A stretch of DNA of 64,000 bases. Source: Nocardia rosealba. GTDB lineage: Bacteria; Actinomycetota; Actinomycetes; Mycobacteriales; Mycobacteriaceae. Positions 43,430 through 52,152 of this stretch are shown here, in pieces; positions within the stretch are counted from its first letter, which is position 1; the number at the start of each line of letters is the position of its first letter. Made by a program: the position numbers and the translations under genes. Location: contig NZ_JAIWNA010000009.1 in assembly GCF_020216065.1 (NCBI RefSeq), positions 186,001-250,000 on the forward strand. The letters run 5' to 3'. The notes under the pieces were generated by a model, which saw only the letters and a program-made list of their open reading frames with translations, did no database searches and was not told the origin of the DNA.

Positions 43430-43536
43430 CAAAGAAACCTCATCAGTCACATTCGACACATACGATTGGCCGACGAGGCGCTGAGCAAGAACTTCAACAC
43501 CCGGCCGCCACCGGGGCCGAAGGAAGGTCGTCCAGG

Positions 43537-44292
43537 ATGAGCACGCTGCACAAGTTCAAGGCGTACTTCGGCATGGTTCCGCTCGATGAGTACGAAGACG
43601 ACTACGTCGACGATCACGCCTCGCGCGGCCCGGAGGAGCGCGCCGGCCGTACTCGCCCGCGCAGCTACGACCGCTACGCCGAAGATCGTTACGGCTCCGA
43701 ACGTTTCGGCGACGAAGCCGACGACTTCCCCCAGCCTGCCTACAAGCCGGCTTATCAGGCGCGTCGCGACGACTACGTCGACGACGCCTACGCCGAGGAT
43801 CGCTACGATCCGCCGCGGCGCCCGACCAGGATCGAGACGGCGCCCTCGTCGGGCCGTGCGTTCCGGGCGGGCGGGGTCGCGCCGGGGATGCGCGGCTCGA
43901 CCCGTGGCGCGCTCGCGGTCGATCCCGACGCCGAGGAGCGCAGGTTGGAGGAGCGCTTGCGCCCCGAGCCCGCGCCCGTGCGGCGGCCCGGGATCTTCGA
44001 GGACGGAGGTCCCTTGTCCAAGATCACCACGCTGCGTCCGCGCGATTACAGCGAGGCCAGGATCATCGGTGAGCGTTTCCGCGAGGGAAACCCGGTCATC
44101 ATGGACCTGGTCGACCTGAGCAACGCCGATGCCAAGCGGCTGGTCGATTTCGCGGCCGGGCTGGCGTTCGCGCTGCGTGGCTCGTTCGACAAGGTGGCCA
44201 CGAAGGTGTTCCTGCTCTCACCGGCCGATGTCGACGTATCGGCCGAAGAGCGTCGTCGGATCGCCGAAAACGGCTTCTACAACCAGAAATAG
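43537..44292 (+). CDS. sepF: Cell division protein SepF
   Basis: This 251-residue FtsZ-binding protein anchors and bundles the Z ring at the membrane. The N-terminal STLHKFKAYFGMVPLDEYED is the amphipathic membrane anchor. A long, Asp/Arg/Tyr-rich linker (residues 20-160) is next, and the SepF core follows at about 165-245 (KITTLRPRDYSEARIIGERF, NPVIMDLVDLSNADAKRLVD, KVATKVFLLSPADVDVS). The linker is longer than in Bacillus but normal for this order. Start ATG 43537 with GAAGGAAGG upstream at a rather long distance. Its partner is the FtsZ C-terminal peptide encoded in this window. Confidence 0.95.
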   Translation: MSTLHKFKAYFGMVPLDEYEDDYVDDHASRGPEERAGRTRPRSYDRYAEDRYGSERFGDEADDFPQPAYKPAYQARRDDYVDDAYAEDRYDPPRRPTRIETAPSSGRAFRAGGVAPGMRGSTRGALAVDPDAEERRLEERLRPEPAPVRRPGIFEDGGPLSKITTLRPRDYSEARIIGERFREGNPVIMDLVDLSNADAKRLVDFAAGLAFALRGSFDKVATKVFLLSPADVDVSAEERRRIAENGFYNQK

Positions 44293-44314
44293 TGACAATT
44301 CACCGACTGCCATG

Positions 44315-44349
44315 ATGGCCGCCCGCGCATTGCGCGGCGCGGCCATTTT
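44315..44349 (+). terminator. Hairpin with T-run after sepF
   Basis: ATGGCCGC pairs with GCGGCCAT (44315-44322 with 44339-44346), with an inner CGCGC/GCGCG stem, and is followed by TTTT. It stands 22 bases after the sepF stop and should end a good part of the transcript before the YggT gene. Confidence 0.75.
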
Positions 44350-44381
44350 GCACGTCGCCGATTTTGCGGCAGAGTGAACGC

Positions 44382-44684
44382 GTGGCCCTGTTCGCGGTTC
44401 TGTACCTCGTGCTTTTCATCTTCTGGCTGTTGTTGATCAGCCGGGTGATCGTGGAGTTCATCCGCAGTTTCGCGCGTGACTGGCGCCCGACCGGCGTGGT
44501 GGTGATCGTGTTGGAGTTCATCTTCACCGTCACCGATCCGCCGGTGAAACTGTTGAGACGCTTGATACCTCCCGTGAATCTGGGCGGTATTCGGCTCGAT
44601 CTGTCGATTATGGTTCTGCTCTTCGTCGTGTTCATCCTGATGTCCATCGTGGGTAGGCTCGGGCAGCCCGTGACCTCCGTGTGA
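44382..44684 (+). CDS. YggT family membrane protein
   Basis: This 100-residue protein has two membrane segments: LFAVLYLVLFIFWLLLISRV at the N-terminus and LDLSIMVLLFVVFILMSIVG at the C-terminus, with the conserved loop EFIRSFARDWRPTG and DPPVKLLRRLIPPVNLGG between them. It matches Rv2146c, between sepF and wag31 in M. tuberculosis. YggT proteins have been linked to osmotic tolerance and, in actinobacteria, to division and cell shape; no biochemical function is known. The start is taken as GTG 44382; CAGAG upstream is only a weak ribosome site. Confidence 0.9.
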   Translation: MALFAVLYLVLFIFWLLLISRVIVEFIRSFARDWRPTGVVVIVLEFIFTVTDPPVKLLRRLIPPVNLGGIRLDLSIMVLLFVVFILMSIVGRLGQPVTSV

Positions 44685-44744
44685 CACAATGAGTCGAGAA
44701 GACCGCTTGCTAGTTCTCCAAAGACCGCGTGAAGGGATCCTTCG

Positions 44745-45608
44745 ATGCCGCTGACTCCCGCCGATGTGCACAACGTCGCGTTCAGCAAACCGCCGATCGG
44801 TAAGCGCGGCTACAACGAGGACGAGGTCGATGCCTTCCTGGATCTCGTCGAGCAGGAGCTTTCGCGCCTGATCGAGGAGAACGCCGACCTGCGTCAGCGG
44901 GTCGCCGAGCTCGACACCGAGCTAGCCGACGCCAAGAAGAACCGCGGGTCGGCCCCGGTCGCCGCCGTGAAGGCCCCGGTCCAACAGGCACCGCCGCCGG
45001 CCCTAGAACCTATTCCGGCGCCGGTCCCGGCGGCGCCGCCCGCGCCGATGCCGGTGGCCGCGCCCGTCCGCGACAACTCGGGCCCCGACGCCAATATGCA
45101 GGCCGCGAAGGTCCTCACCCTGGCGCAGGAGATGGCCGACCGCCTCACCACCGACGCCAAGACCGAGGCCGAGAGCCTGCTGTCGAACGCGCGGGCAAAC
45201 TCCGAGCGTCTGGTCGGCGACGCCCGCACCCGCTCCGAGGCGATGATCGCCGACGCGCGGCAGAAGTCCGACGCGATGCTCGCCGACGCGCAGAACCGTT
45301 CCGAGACCCAGATCCGCCAGGCCAAGGACAAGGCCGAGGCCCTCACCGCCGACGCCGAGCGTCAGCACGCGGAGATCATGGCGACCATCACCCAGCAGCG
45401 TACGGTGCTGGAAAGCCGGATCGAGCAGCTCAAGACCTTCGAGCGCGAGTACCGCGTGCGCCTGAAGTCCTACCTGGAGTCGCAGCTCGAGGAACTGGAG
45501 AACCGTGGTTCGGCCGTTCCGGTCGACGGCGGCGAGTTCGCGGGCGACACCAACGGATCGTCCAACAGTTTGGCTCCGGCCTCCTCCTTCGCCAAGGGCG
45601 CCAAGTAA
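44745..45608 (+). CDS. wag31: Polar growth scaffold Wag31 (DivIVA)
   Basis: This 287-residue DivIVA protein marks the cell poles and directs polar wall growth. The membrane-binding N-terminus PLTPADVHNVAFSKPPIGKR with GYNEDEVDAFLDLVEQEL leads to a first coiled coil (to residue 65). A Pro/Ala-rich linker (about 70-110) is next, then a long coiled coil with repeated A-D-A-(R/Q) heptads (115-240). In M. tuberculosis a Thr in the linker region is phosphorylated; no matching Thr is evident here. ATG 44745 has GAAGGGA upstream. It is the last widely conserved gene of the division region. Confidence 0.96.
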   Translation: MPLTPADVHNVAFSKPPIGKRGYNEDEVDAFLDLVEQELSRLIEENADLRQRVAELDTELADAKKNRGSAPVAAVKAPVQQAPPPALEPIPAPVPAAPPAPMPVAAPVRDNSGPDANMQAAKVLTLAQEMADRLTTDAKTEAESLLSNARANSERLVGDARTRSEAMIADARQKSDAMLADAQNRSETQIRQAKDKAEALTADAERQHAEIMATITQQRTVLESRIEQLKTFEREYRVRLKSYLESQLEELENRGSAVPVDGGEFAGDTNGSSNSLAPASSFAKGAK

Positions 45609-45694
45609 ACTGGAACCCGGGTCGCGCGGCGCAGCGCGTCGCGTGATTCGGGAACGCCCAGTTCGTCGGGCTGCTCGGTTGCTTGGGAGTCAGC

Positions 45695-45895
45695 ATGCTC
45701 GTCTTGACGCTCGTTCTGGCCGCGATCGGATTCGCGCTGCTCGTGGCGGCACTCGCCACCGGTTCGGTGGCGTGGGCGTGGGCCTGCATCCTGATCTGTA
45801 TCGTCGGCGCGGGCACCCTGCTGGTGAGCGCGCTGGCCGGTGGGCGACCCGAGAACGACCCGGTCCCGCCGGGGCGACATGCCCGCAAGGACTGA
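45695..45895 (+). CDS. Small membrane protein after wag31
   Basis: A 66-residue protein with two membrane helices (LVLTLVLAAIGFALLVAALA and WAWACILICIVGAGTLLVSA) and a charged C-terminus GGRPENDPVPPGRHARKD. No family is recognised. By position it corresponds to Rv2144c, another small membrane protein next to wag31. The ATG 45695 has GGGAG upstream. It lies just before the ileS leader and is probably made from the wag31 transcript. Confidence 0.7.
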   Translation: MLVLTLVLAAIGFALLVAALATGSVAWAWACILICIVGAGTLLVSALAGGRPENDPVPPGRHARKD

Positions 45896-45930
45896 CCGCG
45901 CGGAAATGGGCTGGACGAACCCAGCTAGAA

Positions 45931-46155
45931 TCGACTGACACACGGCGTTGATCCGGCCATCACCGGGGAGTCTTCGGAAGAACGGCGCACTCGCGCTCAG
46001 TAGAACCGAACGGGTGAGCCCGTCACAGCTCGCAACGAGAGGCTCGCGTGCTTTCCCGGCGCGGGCAAACGGGGTGGTACCGCGGTTTCGGCGCACCTGC
46101 GCCGGCATCGTCCCCGTGCCACGGATCCGCGCCTGCGGCGCGGCGGCACGAGGAG
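45931..46155 (+). promoter_or_regulatory. T-box riboswitch (ultrashort stem I) of ileS
   Basis: The leader carries the T-box core GGTGGTACCGCGG (46073-46085), whose TGGT (46075-46078) pairs with the tRNA acceptor end. Upstream, CCGG-CCATCA-CCGG (45953-45966) forms a short stem I with ATC, an isoleucine codon, in the loop at 45959-45961. Downstream hairpins are CGGCGCA/TGCGCCG (46089-46104) and a large one at 46115-46150, which ends directly at the ribosome site AGGAG (46151-46155). There is no T-run terminator. Uncharged tRNA-Ile should therefore free the ribosome site: translational control, as described for actinobacterial ileS leaders. Confidence 0.9.
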
Positions 46156-46164
46156 CATTCCGCA

Positions 46165-49100
46165 ATGGCGGACGAGACAACCACCGGTGGTGCGTACCCG
46201 CGGGTCGATTTCGGTGCCGGTTCCGGCGCGACGTTCCCGGAACTCGAAACCACGGTGCTCGACTACTGGGCCCGCGACGACACCTTCCGCGCCAGCATCG
46301 ACAACCGCGACGGCAGCAGTGAGTTCGTCTTCTACGACGGACCGCCCTTCGCCAACGGCCTGCCGCACTACGGCCACCTGCTCACCGGCTACGTCAAGGA
46401 CCTGATCCCGCGCTTCCAGACCATGCGCGGCAAGAAGGTCGACCGGCGCTTCGGCTGGGATACCCACGGCCTGCCCGCCGAGATCGAGGCCGAGAAGCAA
46501 CTCGGCATCACCGACAAATCGCAGATCGACGCGATGGGGCTGGCCGAGTTCAACGCCGCCTGCAAGTCCTCGGTGCTGCGCTACACCAACGAGTGGCGCG
46601 AGTACGTCACCCGCCAGGCGCGCTGGGTCGACTTCGACAACGACTACAAGACCCTCGATCTCGACTTCATGGAGTCGGTGATGTGGGCGTTCAAGTCGCT
46701 CTACGACAAGGGACTGATCTACCAGGGCTTCCGGGTGCTGCCCTACAGCTGGTACGAGCAGACGCCGCTGTCGAACCAGGAGACCCGCCTCGACGACGCC
46801 TACAAGATGCGCCAGGACCCGGCGGTGACCGTCGACATGGTGCTGTCGGTACCCGCCGAACACCCCCTGGCCGCGCTCGACGGCGCCAACGCGCTGATCT
46901 GGACGACCACCCCGTGGACCCTGCCGTCCAACCTCGCGATCGCGGTGCACCCCGACGTGCGCTACGTGCATCTCCAGGCCGCCGATGGCAAGCGTTATCT
47001 GCTTGCCGCCGAACGGGTTTCGCACTACTCCCGTGAGTTCGGTGAGGAACCGGCCGTGCTCGGCGAGTACGACGGCGCCGCCCTGGCCGGGCTGTCCTAC
47101 CAGCCGCCGTTCGACTTCTTCCTCGGCCATCCGAACGCACACCGAGTGCTCACCGCCGACTACGTCACCACCGACTCCGGTACCGGAATCGTCCACCTCG
47201 CACCGGCTTTCGGTGAGGAGGACATGGACGTGGCCTCGGCCAACGGCATCGAGATCGTGCAGCCGCTCGACCCGGCGGGCAAGTTCACCTCGATGGTGCC
47301 GCCGTACGAGGGCCTGATGGTGTTCGACGCCAACCCGGTCATCATCAAGGACCTCAAGGCCGCCGGAAAACTGCTTCGGCACGAGACGATCGAGCACTCC
47401 TACCCGCACAGCTGGCGTTCGGGTCAGCCGCTGATCTACATGGCGGTCCCGTCCTGGTTCGTCGCGGTCACCAAGTTCCGTGACCGGATGGTCGAGCTGA
47501 ACAAGCACATCACCTGGGTGCCCGAACACATCCGCGACGGACAGTTCGGCAAGTGGCTCGAGGGCGCGCGCGACTGGAACATCAGCCGTAATCGCTACTG
47601 GGGCAGCCCGATCCCGGTGTGGGTGTCCGACGACCCGGCCCACCCGCGCGTGGACGTCTACGGTTCGCTCGACGAACTCGAGCGCGACTTCGGCGTGCGA
47701 CTGGAAGACCTGCACCGCCCCGGCATCGACGATCTCACCCGGCCCAACCCCGACGACCCGACCGGGAAGTCGACCATGCGCCGGGTCCCCGAGGTGCTCG
47801 ACTGCTGGTTCGAGTCGGGTTCGATGCCGTTCGCCCAGGTGCACTACCCGTTCGAGAACAAGGAGTGGTTCGACAGCCACTTCCCCGGCGATTTCATCGT
47901 CGAGTACAACGGGCAGACCCGCGGCTGGTTCTACACCCTGCACGTGCTCTCGACCGCGCTGTTCGACTCGCCGTCGTTCAAAACCGTTGCCGCGCACGGC
48001 ATCGTGCTCGGCGACGACGGCCTGAAGATGTCGAAGTCCAAGGGCAACTACCCCGACGTCAACGAGGTCTTCGACCGCGACGGTTCCGACGCGATGCGCT
48101 GGTTCCTGATGAGCTCGCCGATCCTGCGCGGCGGCAACCTCATCGTCACCGAGCGCGGCATCCGCGAAGGCGTGAGCCACGCGCTGCGCCCGTTGTGGAA
48201 CGCGTGGACCTTCCTGCAGCTCTACGCCTCGAAGCCCGGTGTGTGGCGCACGGATTCACCGAACGTGCTCGACCGCTACATCCTGGCCAAGCTCGCGGTG
48301 ACCCGCGACGTGATGACCGAGGCGCTCGAGACCTACGACATCGCCGGTGCCTGCGACGAGCTGCGCTCGTTCGCCGACGCGCTCACCAATTGGTATGTGC
48401 GCCGGTCGCGTTCGCGCTTCTGGTCCGAGGACCGCGACGCCGTGGACACCCTGCACACCGTGCTCGAGGTGGCCACCCGGCTGGCCGCGCCGCTGCTGCC
48501 GCTGATCAGCGAGGTGATCTGGCGTGGGCTCACCGGCGAACGCTCGGTGCACCTGGCCGACTGGCCGGCCGAGTCCGAGCTGCCGCACGATCCGGAGCTG
48601 GTGGCGGCCATGGACGAGGTGCGTACCGTGTGTTCCACGGTGCTGAGCCTGCGCAAGGCCAAGAACCTGCGGGTGCGGTTGCCGCTGGCCGAGGTGACCA
48701 TCGCGGCGGCCGACGCCGAACGGCTCACCCCCTTCACGGCGCTGATCGCCGACGAGGTCAATGTCAAGAAGGTCGATCTGACCACCGATGTCGCCGCGCA
48801 CGGCCGTTTCGAGCTGGCCGTCAACGCCCGCGCGGCCGGTCCGCGCCTGGGCAAGCAGGTGCAGACGGTGATCAAGGCCGTGAAGGCGGGGGAGTGGTCG
48901 GAATCGGCCGACGGTGTCGTCACCGCCGCCGGGATCACGTTGCTGCCCGAGGAGTACACCCAGCGCCTGGTCGCCGCCGAACCCGAATCCACGGCCGCCC
49001 TGCCCGGCAATGCCGGTCTGGTGGTGCTGAATTCGGTGGTCACCGAGGAGCTGGAAGCCGAGGGCTGGGCCCGCGACCTCATCCGCGACCTGCAGGAAAC

Positions 49101-49299
49101 CCGTAAGTCGCAGGGTCTGGACGTGTCGGACCGCATCACCGTGGTGCTCGACGTGCCCGCCGACCGGGCCGAGTGGGCCGAAACCCACCGCGACCTGATC
49201 GCCGGTGAAATCCTCGCGACCACACTGACTTTCGGTGCGGTCGACGCGGACGCCCCGGAAATCACCGGTGGGGTGAAGGTGTCGCTCGCCAAGGCCTGA
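46165..49299 (+). CDS. ileS: Isoleucyl-tRNA synthetase
   Basis: This 1044-residue class I synthetase charges tRNA-Ile. The HIGH motif is HYGH (68-71) and the KMSKS motif is at 621-625. The editing domain includes TTPWTLPSNLAIAVHPDVRY, and NISRNRYWGSPIPVW and RGWFYTLHVLSTALF are typical. The size and the C-terminal extension fit the eukaryote-like IleRS2 type, which is intrinsically less sensitive to mupirocin; the same type is found in M. tuberculosis (Rv1536). The ATG at 46165 is chosen for AGGAG nine bases upstream and follows the T-box leader. The frame is open further upstream through the leader without coding character. Confidence 0.97.
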   Translation: MADETTTGGAYPRVDFGAGSGATFPELETTVLDYWARDDTFRASIDNRDGSSEFVFYDGPPFANGLPHYGHLLTGYVKDLIPRFQTMRGKKVDRRFGWDTHGLPAEIEAEKQLGITDKSQIDAMGLAEFNAACKSSVLRYTNEWREYVTRQARWVDFDNDYKTLDLDFMESVMWAFKSLYDKGLIYQGFRVLPYSWYEQTPLSNQETRLDDAYKMRQDPAVTVDMVLSVPAEHPLAALDGANALIWTTTPWTLPSNLAIAVHPDVRYVHLQAADGKRYLLAAERVSHYSREFGEEPAVLGEYDGAALAGLSYQPPFDFFLGHPNAHRVLTADYVTTDSGTGIVHLAPAFGEEDMDVASANGIEIVQPLDPAGKFTSMVPPYEGLMVFDANPVIIKDLKAAGKLLRHETIEHSYPHSWRSGQPLIYMAVPSWFVAVTKFRDRMVELNKHITWVPEHIRDGQFGKWLEGARDWNISRNRYWGSPIPVWVSDDPAHPRVDVYGSLDELERDFGVRLEDLHRPGIDDLTRPNPDDPTGKSTMRRVPEVLDCWFESGSMPFAQVHYPFENKEWFDSHFPGDFIVEYNGQTRGWFYTLHVLSTALFDSPSFKTVAAHGIVLGDDGLKMSKSKGNYPDVNEVFDRDGSDAMRWFLMSSPILRGGNLIVTERGIREGVSHALRPLWNAWTFLQLYASKPGVWRTDSPNVLDRYILAKLAVTRDVMTEALETYDIAGACDELRSFADALTNWYVRRSRSRFWSEDRDAVDTLHTVLEVATRLAAPLLPLISEVIWRGLTGERSVHLADWPAESELPHDPELVAAMDEVRTVCSTVLSLRKAKNLRVRLPLAEVTIAAADAERLTPFTALIADEVNVKKVDLTTDVAAHGRFELAVNARAAGPRLGKQVQTVIKAVKAGEWSESADGVVTAAGITLLPEEYTQRLVAAEPESTAALPGNAGLVVLNSVVTEELEAEGWARDLIRDLQETRKSQGLDVSDRITVVLDVPADRAEWAETHRDLIAGEILATTLTFGAVDADAPEITGGVKVSLAKA

Positions 49300-49632
49300 T
49301 CGGTCCGTCCGGGGTCGGCCGCGCCCGGCCCCGGACACACTTTCAGGTCGAAAATCGCAGGCTGACGGGACAGTTCGCGGAAAGGTTGCTGAATTGGTGA
49401 CTTTCTCGCGCCACTTCGGGCACAATGGGTCGTGTTGCTGCCCGTGCGCATGGAACACGCTGAGGTGACAGCGACGGTTCGTGATGAGTGTCCTGTGGAA
49501 ACGGGGCCGCGACGGAAGTGAGTTCACCTCCGTCGCGGCGCCGGATCGACGGGCGGCGTGCCGCGATCGGTGAGATGCCGCCCGGTAACCGACCAGTCGG
49601 CGACCCGTCGCCGGGACGAGGGGAGTCCACCT

Positions 49633-49719
49633 GTGCGGCGAAAAGTTCTGCGGCGCCTGCTGTTCGGATTCGTCGCGACGATCGCGACGAACCTCGTTCT
49701 CGCGGACAAACGGTGTTGA
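49633..49719 (+). CDS. Possible 28-residue basic small protein after ileS
   Basis: GTG 49633 opens 28 codons (MRRKVLRRLLFGFVATIATN, then LVLADKRC) with GAGGGGAG about eight bases upstream and a strong terminator five bases after its stop. The peptide is amphipathic: a basic start, a hydrophobic middle that could span or bind a membrane, and a terminal Cys. The combination of ribosome site, ORF and terminator suggests a real small gene, but there is no homology evidence. The preceding 330 bases (49300-49632) hold no larger gene. Confidence 0.4.
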   Translation: MRRKVLRRLLFGFVATIATNLVLADKRC

Positions 49720-49723
49720 CCGC

Positions 49724-49755
49724 TCGCCTGCGCCGCGCGGGAGCGGCGCAGGCGA
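49724..49755. terminator. Bidirectional terminator between ileS side and galU
   Basis: A perfect 13-base-pair stem (49724-49736 with 49743-49755) and a 6-base loop lie between the small ORF and the convergent galU stop (49760-49762). With converging genes on both sides it probably serves both transcripts. Confidence 0.75.
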
Positions 49756-49759
49756 ACCG

Positions 49760-50635
49760 CTAGTCCACCAGCTGGCGCAGCAGCGGCCCGTACTCGGGAT
49801 GGGCCAGCGCCGAAGCGAATTGGGCGACCAGGTAGTCGGCCGGGTTACCGGTGTCGTACCAGCGGCCCTGGATCACCTGCCCGTACACCGCGTGTTCGGC
49901 GGCGTACTTGTTGATCGCGTCGGTCAGGTACACCTCGCCGGTGCGGTGGGTGTACCAGTTGTCGGTCTGCAGCTGCAGTTCGTCGATGATGCCCGGCGTC
50001 ACCACGTACCCGCCGATGGCCGCGTACGCCGACGGCGCGTCCTCCGGCTTCGGCTTCTCCATCAGCCCGGAGATGCGCAGCAACCCGTCGTCGAGGTCCT
50101 CGCGCACCACCGGCACGCCGTAGCGCTGCGACTCGCCCGGCTCCATCGGCATCAGGGCCAGCACCGGGCAGCCGGTGGACTCGTAGGCCTTGATGAGCTG
50201 CTGGGCGCGCGGTACCTCGGCGACGAACACGTCGTCGGGCCAGAGCACCAGCATCGGTTCGTCGCCCAGGTGCCGGGCGGCGTTGAGCACCGGGGTGCCG
50301 TTGCCGTACGGGCCGTGCTGGTCGAGGTAGGTGATGTGGCCCTCGCGCGATAGCTCACCCACCTCCTCCACGGCGTCGGCGTAGGCGGACTTGCCGTCGG
50401 CACGCAATTGGGCGACCAGCGCCGGGTTCGGCCGGAAATGGTCCTGGATCAGCGACTTGCCACTGGTCACCACGATGGTGATGTCGGTGATGCCGGAGGC
50501 GACCAGCTCACGCACCGTGTGCTCGATGACGGGTTTGTCGCCGACCGGCAGCATCTCCTTCGGCGTCGCCTTGGTCAGGGGCAGCAGCCGGGAGCCGATT
50601 CCCGCGGCCGGGATAACAGCCTTACGGATCTTCAT
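49760..50635 (-). CDS. galU: UTP:glucose-1-phosphate uridylyltransferase
   Basis: This 291-residue nucleotidyltransferase makes UDP-glucose, needed for trehalose, glycolipids and wall polysaccharides. Motifs are KAVIPAAGIGSRLLPLTKAT (nucleotide loop), KEMLPVGDKPVIEHTVRELV, VLWPDDVFVAEVPRAQQLI and LLRISGLMEKPKPEDAPS, with YLTDAINKYAAEH and GRWYDTGNPADYLVAQFASA near the C-terminus. The ATG at 50635 is chosen because homology starts at once (MKIRKAVIPAAG). It is divergent from the polymerase gene and convergent with ileS. Confidence 0.96.
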   Translation of the reverse strand: MKIRKAVIPAAGIGSRLLPLTKATPKEMLPVGDKPVIEHTVRELVASGITDITIVVTSGKSLIQDHFRPNPALVAQLRADGKSAYADAVEEVGELSREGHITYLDQHGPYGNGTPVLNAARHLGDEPMLVLWPDDVFVAEVPRAQQLIKAYESTGCPVLALMPMEPGESQRYGVPVVREDLDDGLLRISGLMEKPKPEDAPSAYAAIGGYVVTPGIIDELQLQTDNWYTHRTGEVYLTDAINKYAAEHAVYGQVIQGRWYDTGNPADYLVAQFASALAHPEYGPLLRQLVD

Positions 50636-50717
50636 CACCCGATCATCACACATTTCGAGGTGTCTGTGCGGTGCCTCGGTGGCGGCCGGGTGTCGAGGAT
50701 CTGTCGGTGCGGGCGCG

Positions 50718-50723
50718 TACATT
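50718..50723 (+). promoter_or_regulatory. -10 element of a probable leaderless dinX transcript
   Basis: TACATT fits TANNNT, six bases before the GTG at 50730, with no ribosome site between them. No SOS box is seen in the galU-dinX gap, so this polymerase gene is probably not LexA-controlled. Confidence 0.5.
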
Positions 50724-50729
50724 GCGCTC

Positions 50730-52106
50730 GTGAGCACCCATGTCCCGGTCGAGGCCAGGCCCGATGCGGCGGTCACCGCACGTCGATGGGTGCTGCACAT
50801 CGATATGGACGCCTTCTTCGCCTCGGCCGAACAGCTCACCCGGCCGACCCTGCGCGGCAGGCCGGTGCTCGTGGGTGGGGTCGGTCAGCGCGGGGTGGTG
50901 GCAGGCGCCAGCTATGAGGCGCGGGTGTTCGGTGCGCGTTCGGCCATGCCCATGCATCAGGCGCGGCGGCTGGTCGGTGTCTCGGCGGTGGTCGTGCCGC
51001 CACGTGGGGCCGTGTATTCAGTGCTGAGCGGGCGGGTGTTCGACGCGCTGCGCAGCCGGGTACCGGTGCTCGAGACGTTGTCGTTCGACGAGGCGTTCGC
51101 CGAACCGGCCGAGCTCGCCGGGGCGAGCGTCGCCGAGGTCGAGGAGTACTGCGCGATGCTGCGCGCACTGGTCCATGCGCGGACGGGTCTCACCGCCTCC
51201 ATCGGGGCGGGCACCGGGAAACAGCTGGCCAAGATCGGCTCCGGACTGGCGAAACCCGATGGGATGCGGGTGATTTCGCCGTCCGAGCAGGGCGCGCTGC
51301 TGGCCGGGTTGCCGGTGCGCAAACTGTGGGGCATCGGTCCGGTCGCCGAATCGCGATTACGCAGCCTCGGTATCGAGACCGTCGGCGCGTTCGCCGCGCT
51401 GCCGGAAGTCGAGGCCGCCTCGATCCTCGGCGGCAGTGTCGGTGCCGCGCTGCACCGGCTGGCGCGCGGAATCGACGACCGGCCGGTCAGCGAGCGTGCC
51501 GAGGCCAAGCAGATCAGCGCCGAGAACACCTACGAACGCGACATCGTCACCCTCGCCGACCTGCGCACCGCGATCACCGCCATGGCCGCCTCGGCGCATC
51601 GCAGACTCGAACGCGACGGTCGCGCCGCCCGCACCGTGGTCCTCAAACTCAAGAAGTCCGACATGAGCATCGTGACCCGCTCGTTCACGCTGCCGTATGC
51701 CACCACCGAACTGGGCACGCTGGCCGCGGCCGCGCAACGTTCGGCCATCGACCCCGCCGAATTCGGGCCGATCCGGCTGGTCGGGGTCGGTTACGGCGGG
51801 CTCACCATGGTTCGCCAGGAATCGCTGTTCCCCGAACTCGACCAGGCGCTGCCCGCCGATATCGACACCGACTCCGTCGAGGCGCCCGAGCCGGTGGCCG
51901 AACAAGCGGAACTGCCGGTGGGGCAATGGCTTCCGGGTATGGACGTGCGGCATCCGGAGTTCGGGCACGGGTGGGTGCAGGGGGCGGGCTACGGCGTGGT
52001 GACAGTGCGTTTCGAAACCAGTTCGACAGGCCCCGGCCCGGCGCGTACCTTTCCTGCCGACGAATCGGGACTGTCGCCCGCCGACCCGCTCGCCAGCCTC
52101 GACTGA
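50730..52106 (+). CDS. dinB: DNA polymerase IV (DinB/DinX type)
   Basis: This 458-residue Y-family translesion polymerase has the catalytic motifs WVLHIDMDAFFASAEQLTRP and LETLSFDEAFAEPAEL (Asp and Asp-Glu for Mg2+), the basic ASIGAGTGKQLAKIGSGLAK segment and the helix-hairpin-helix region KLWGIGPVAESRLRSLGIET. QESLF (363-367) is a beta-clamp binding motif, so it can work at the replication fork. About 60 residues after it (WLPGMDVRHPEFGHGWVQGA onward) form a small extra domain, as in mycobacterial DinX (Rv1537), which also follows ileS. It starts at GTG 50730. Confidence 0.93.
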   Translation: MSTHVPVEARPDAAVTARRWVLHIDMDAFFASAEQLTRPTLRGRPVLVGGVGQRGVVAGASYEARVFGARSAMPMHQARRLVGVSAVVVPPRGAVYSVLSGRVFDALRSRVPVLETLSFDEAFAEPAELAGASVAEVEEYCAMLRALVHARTGLTASIGAGTGKQLAKIGSGLAKPDGMRVISPSEQGALLAGLPVRKLWGIGPVAESRLRSLGIETVGAFAALPEVEAASILGGSVGAALHRLARGIDDRPVSERAEAKQISAENTYERDIVTLADLRTAITAMAASAHRRLERDGRAARTVVLKLKKSDMSIVTRSFTLPYATTELGTLAAAAQRSAIDPAEFGPIRLVGVGYGGLTMVRQESLFPELDQALPADIDTDSVEAPEPVAEQAELPVGQWLPGMDVRHPEFGHGWVQGAGYGVVTVRFETSSTGPGPARTFPADESGLSPADPLASLD

Positions 52107-52152
52107 GCGGCCACGCCCGGCAACCCCGCCCCTCGAACCGAAGGACGAGCAG

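Noticed and set aside
45997..48180. A 727-codon minus-strand frame opposite ileS
   Set aside because: It mirrors the ileS codons, shows no family motif, and crosses the T-box leader; ileS is certain, so this frame is not a gene.
49435..49530. A short frame after ileS starting GTG-TTG-CTG, as a possible leader peptide
   Set aside because: It has no clear ribosome site, no codon run for any amino acid, and no regulated gene follows on that strand.
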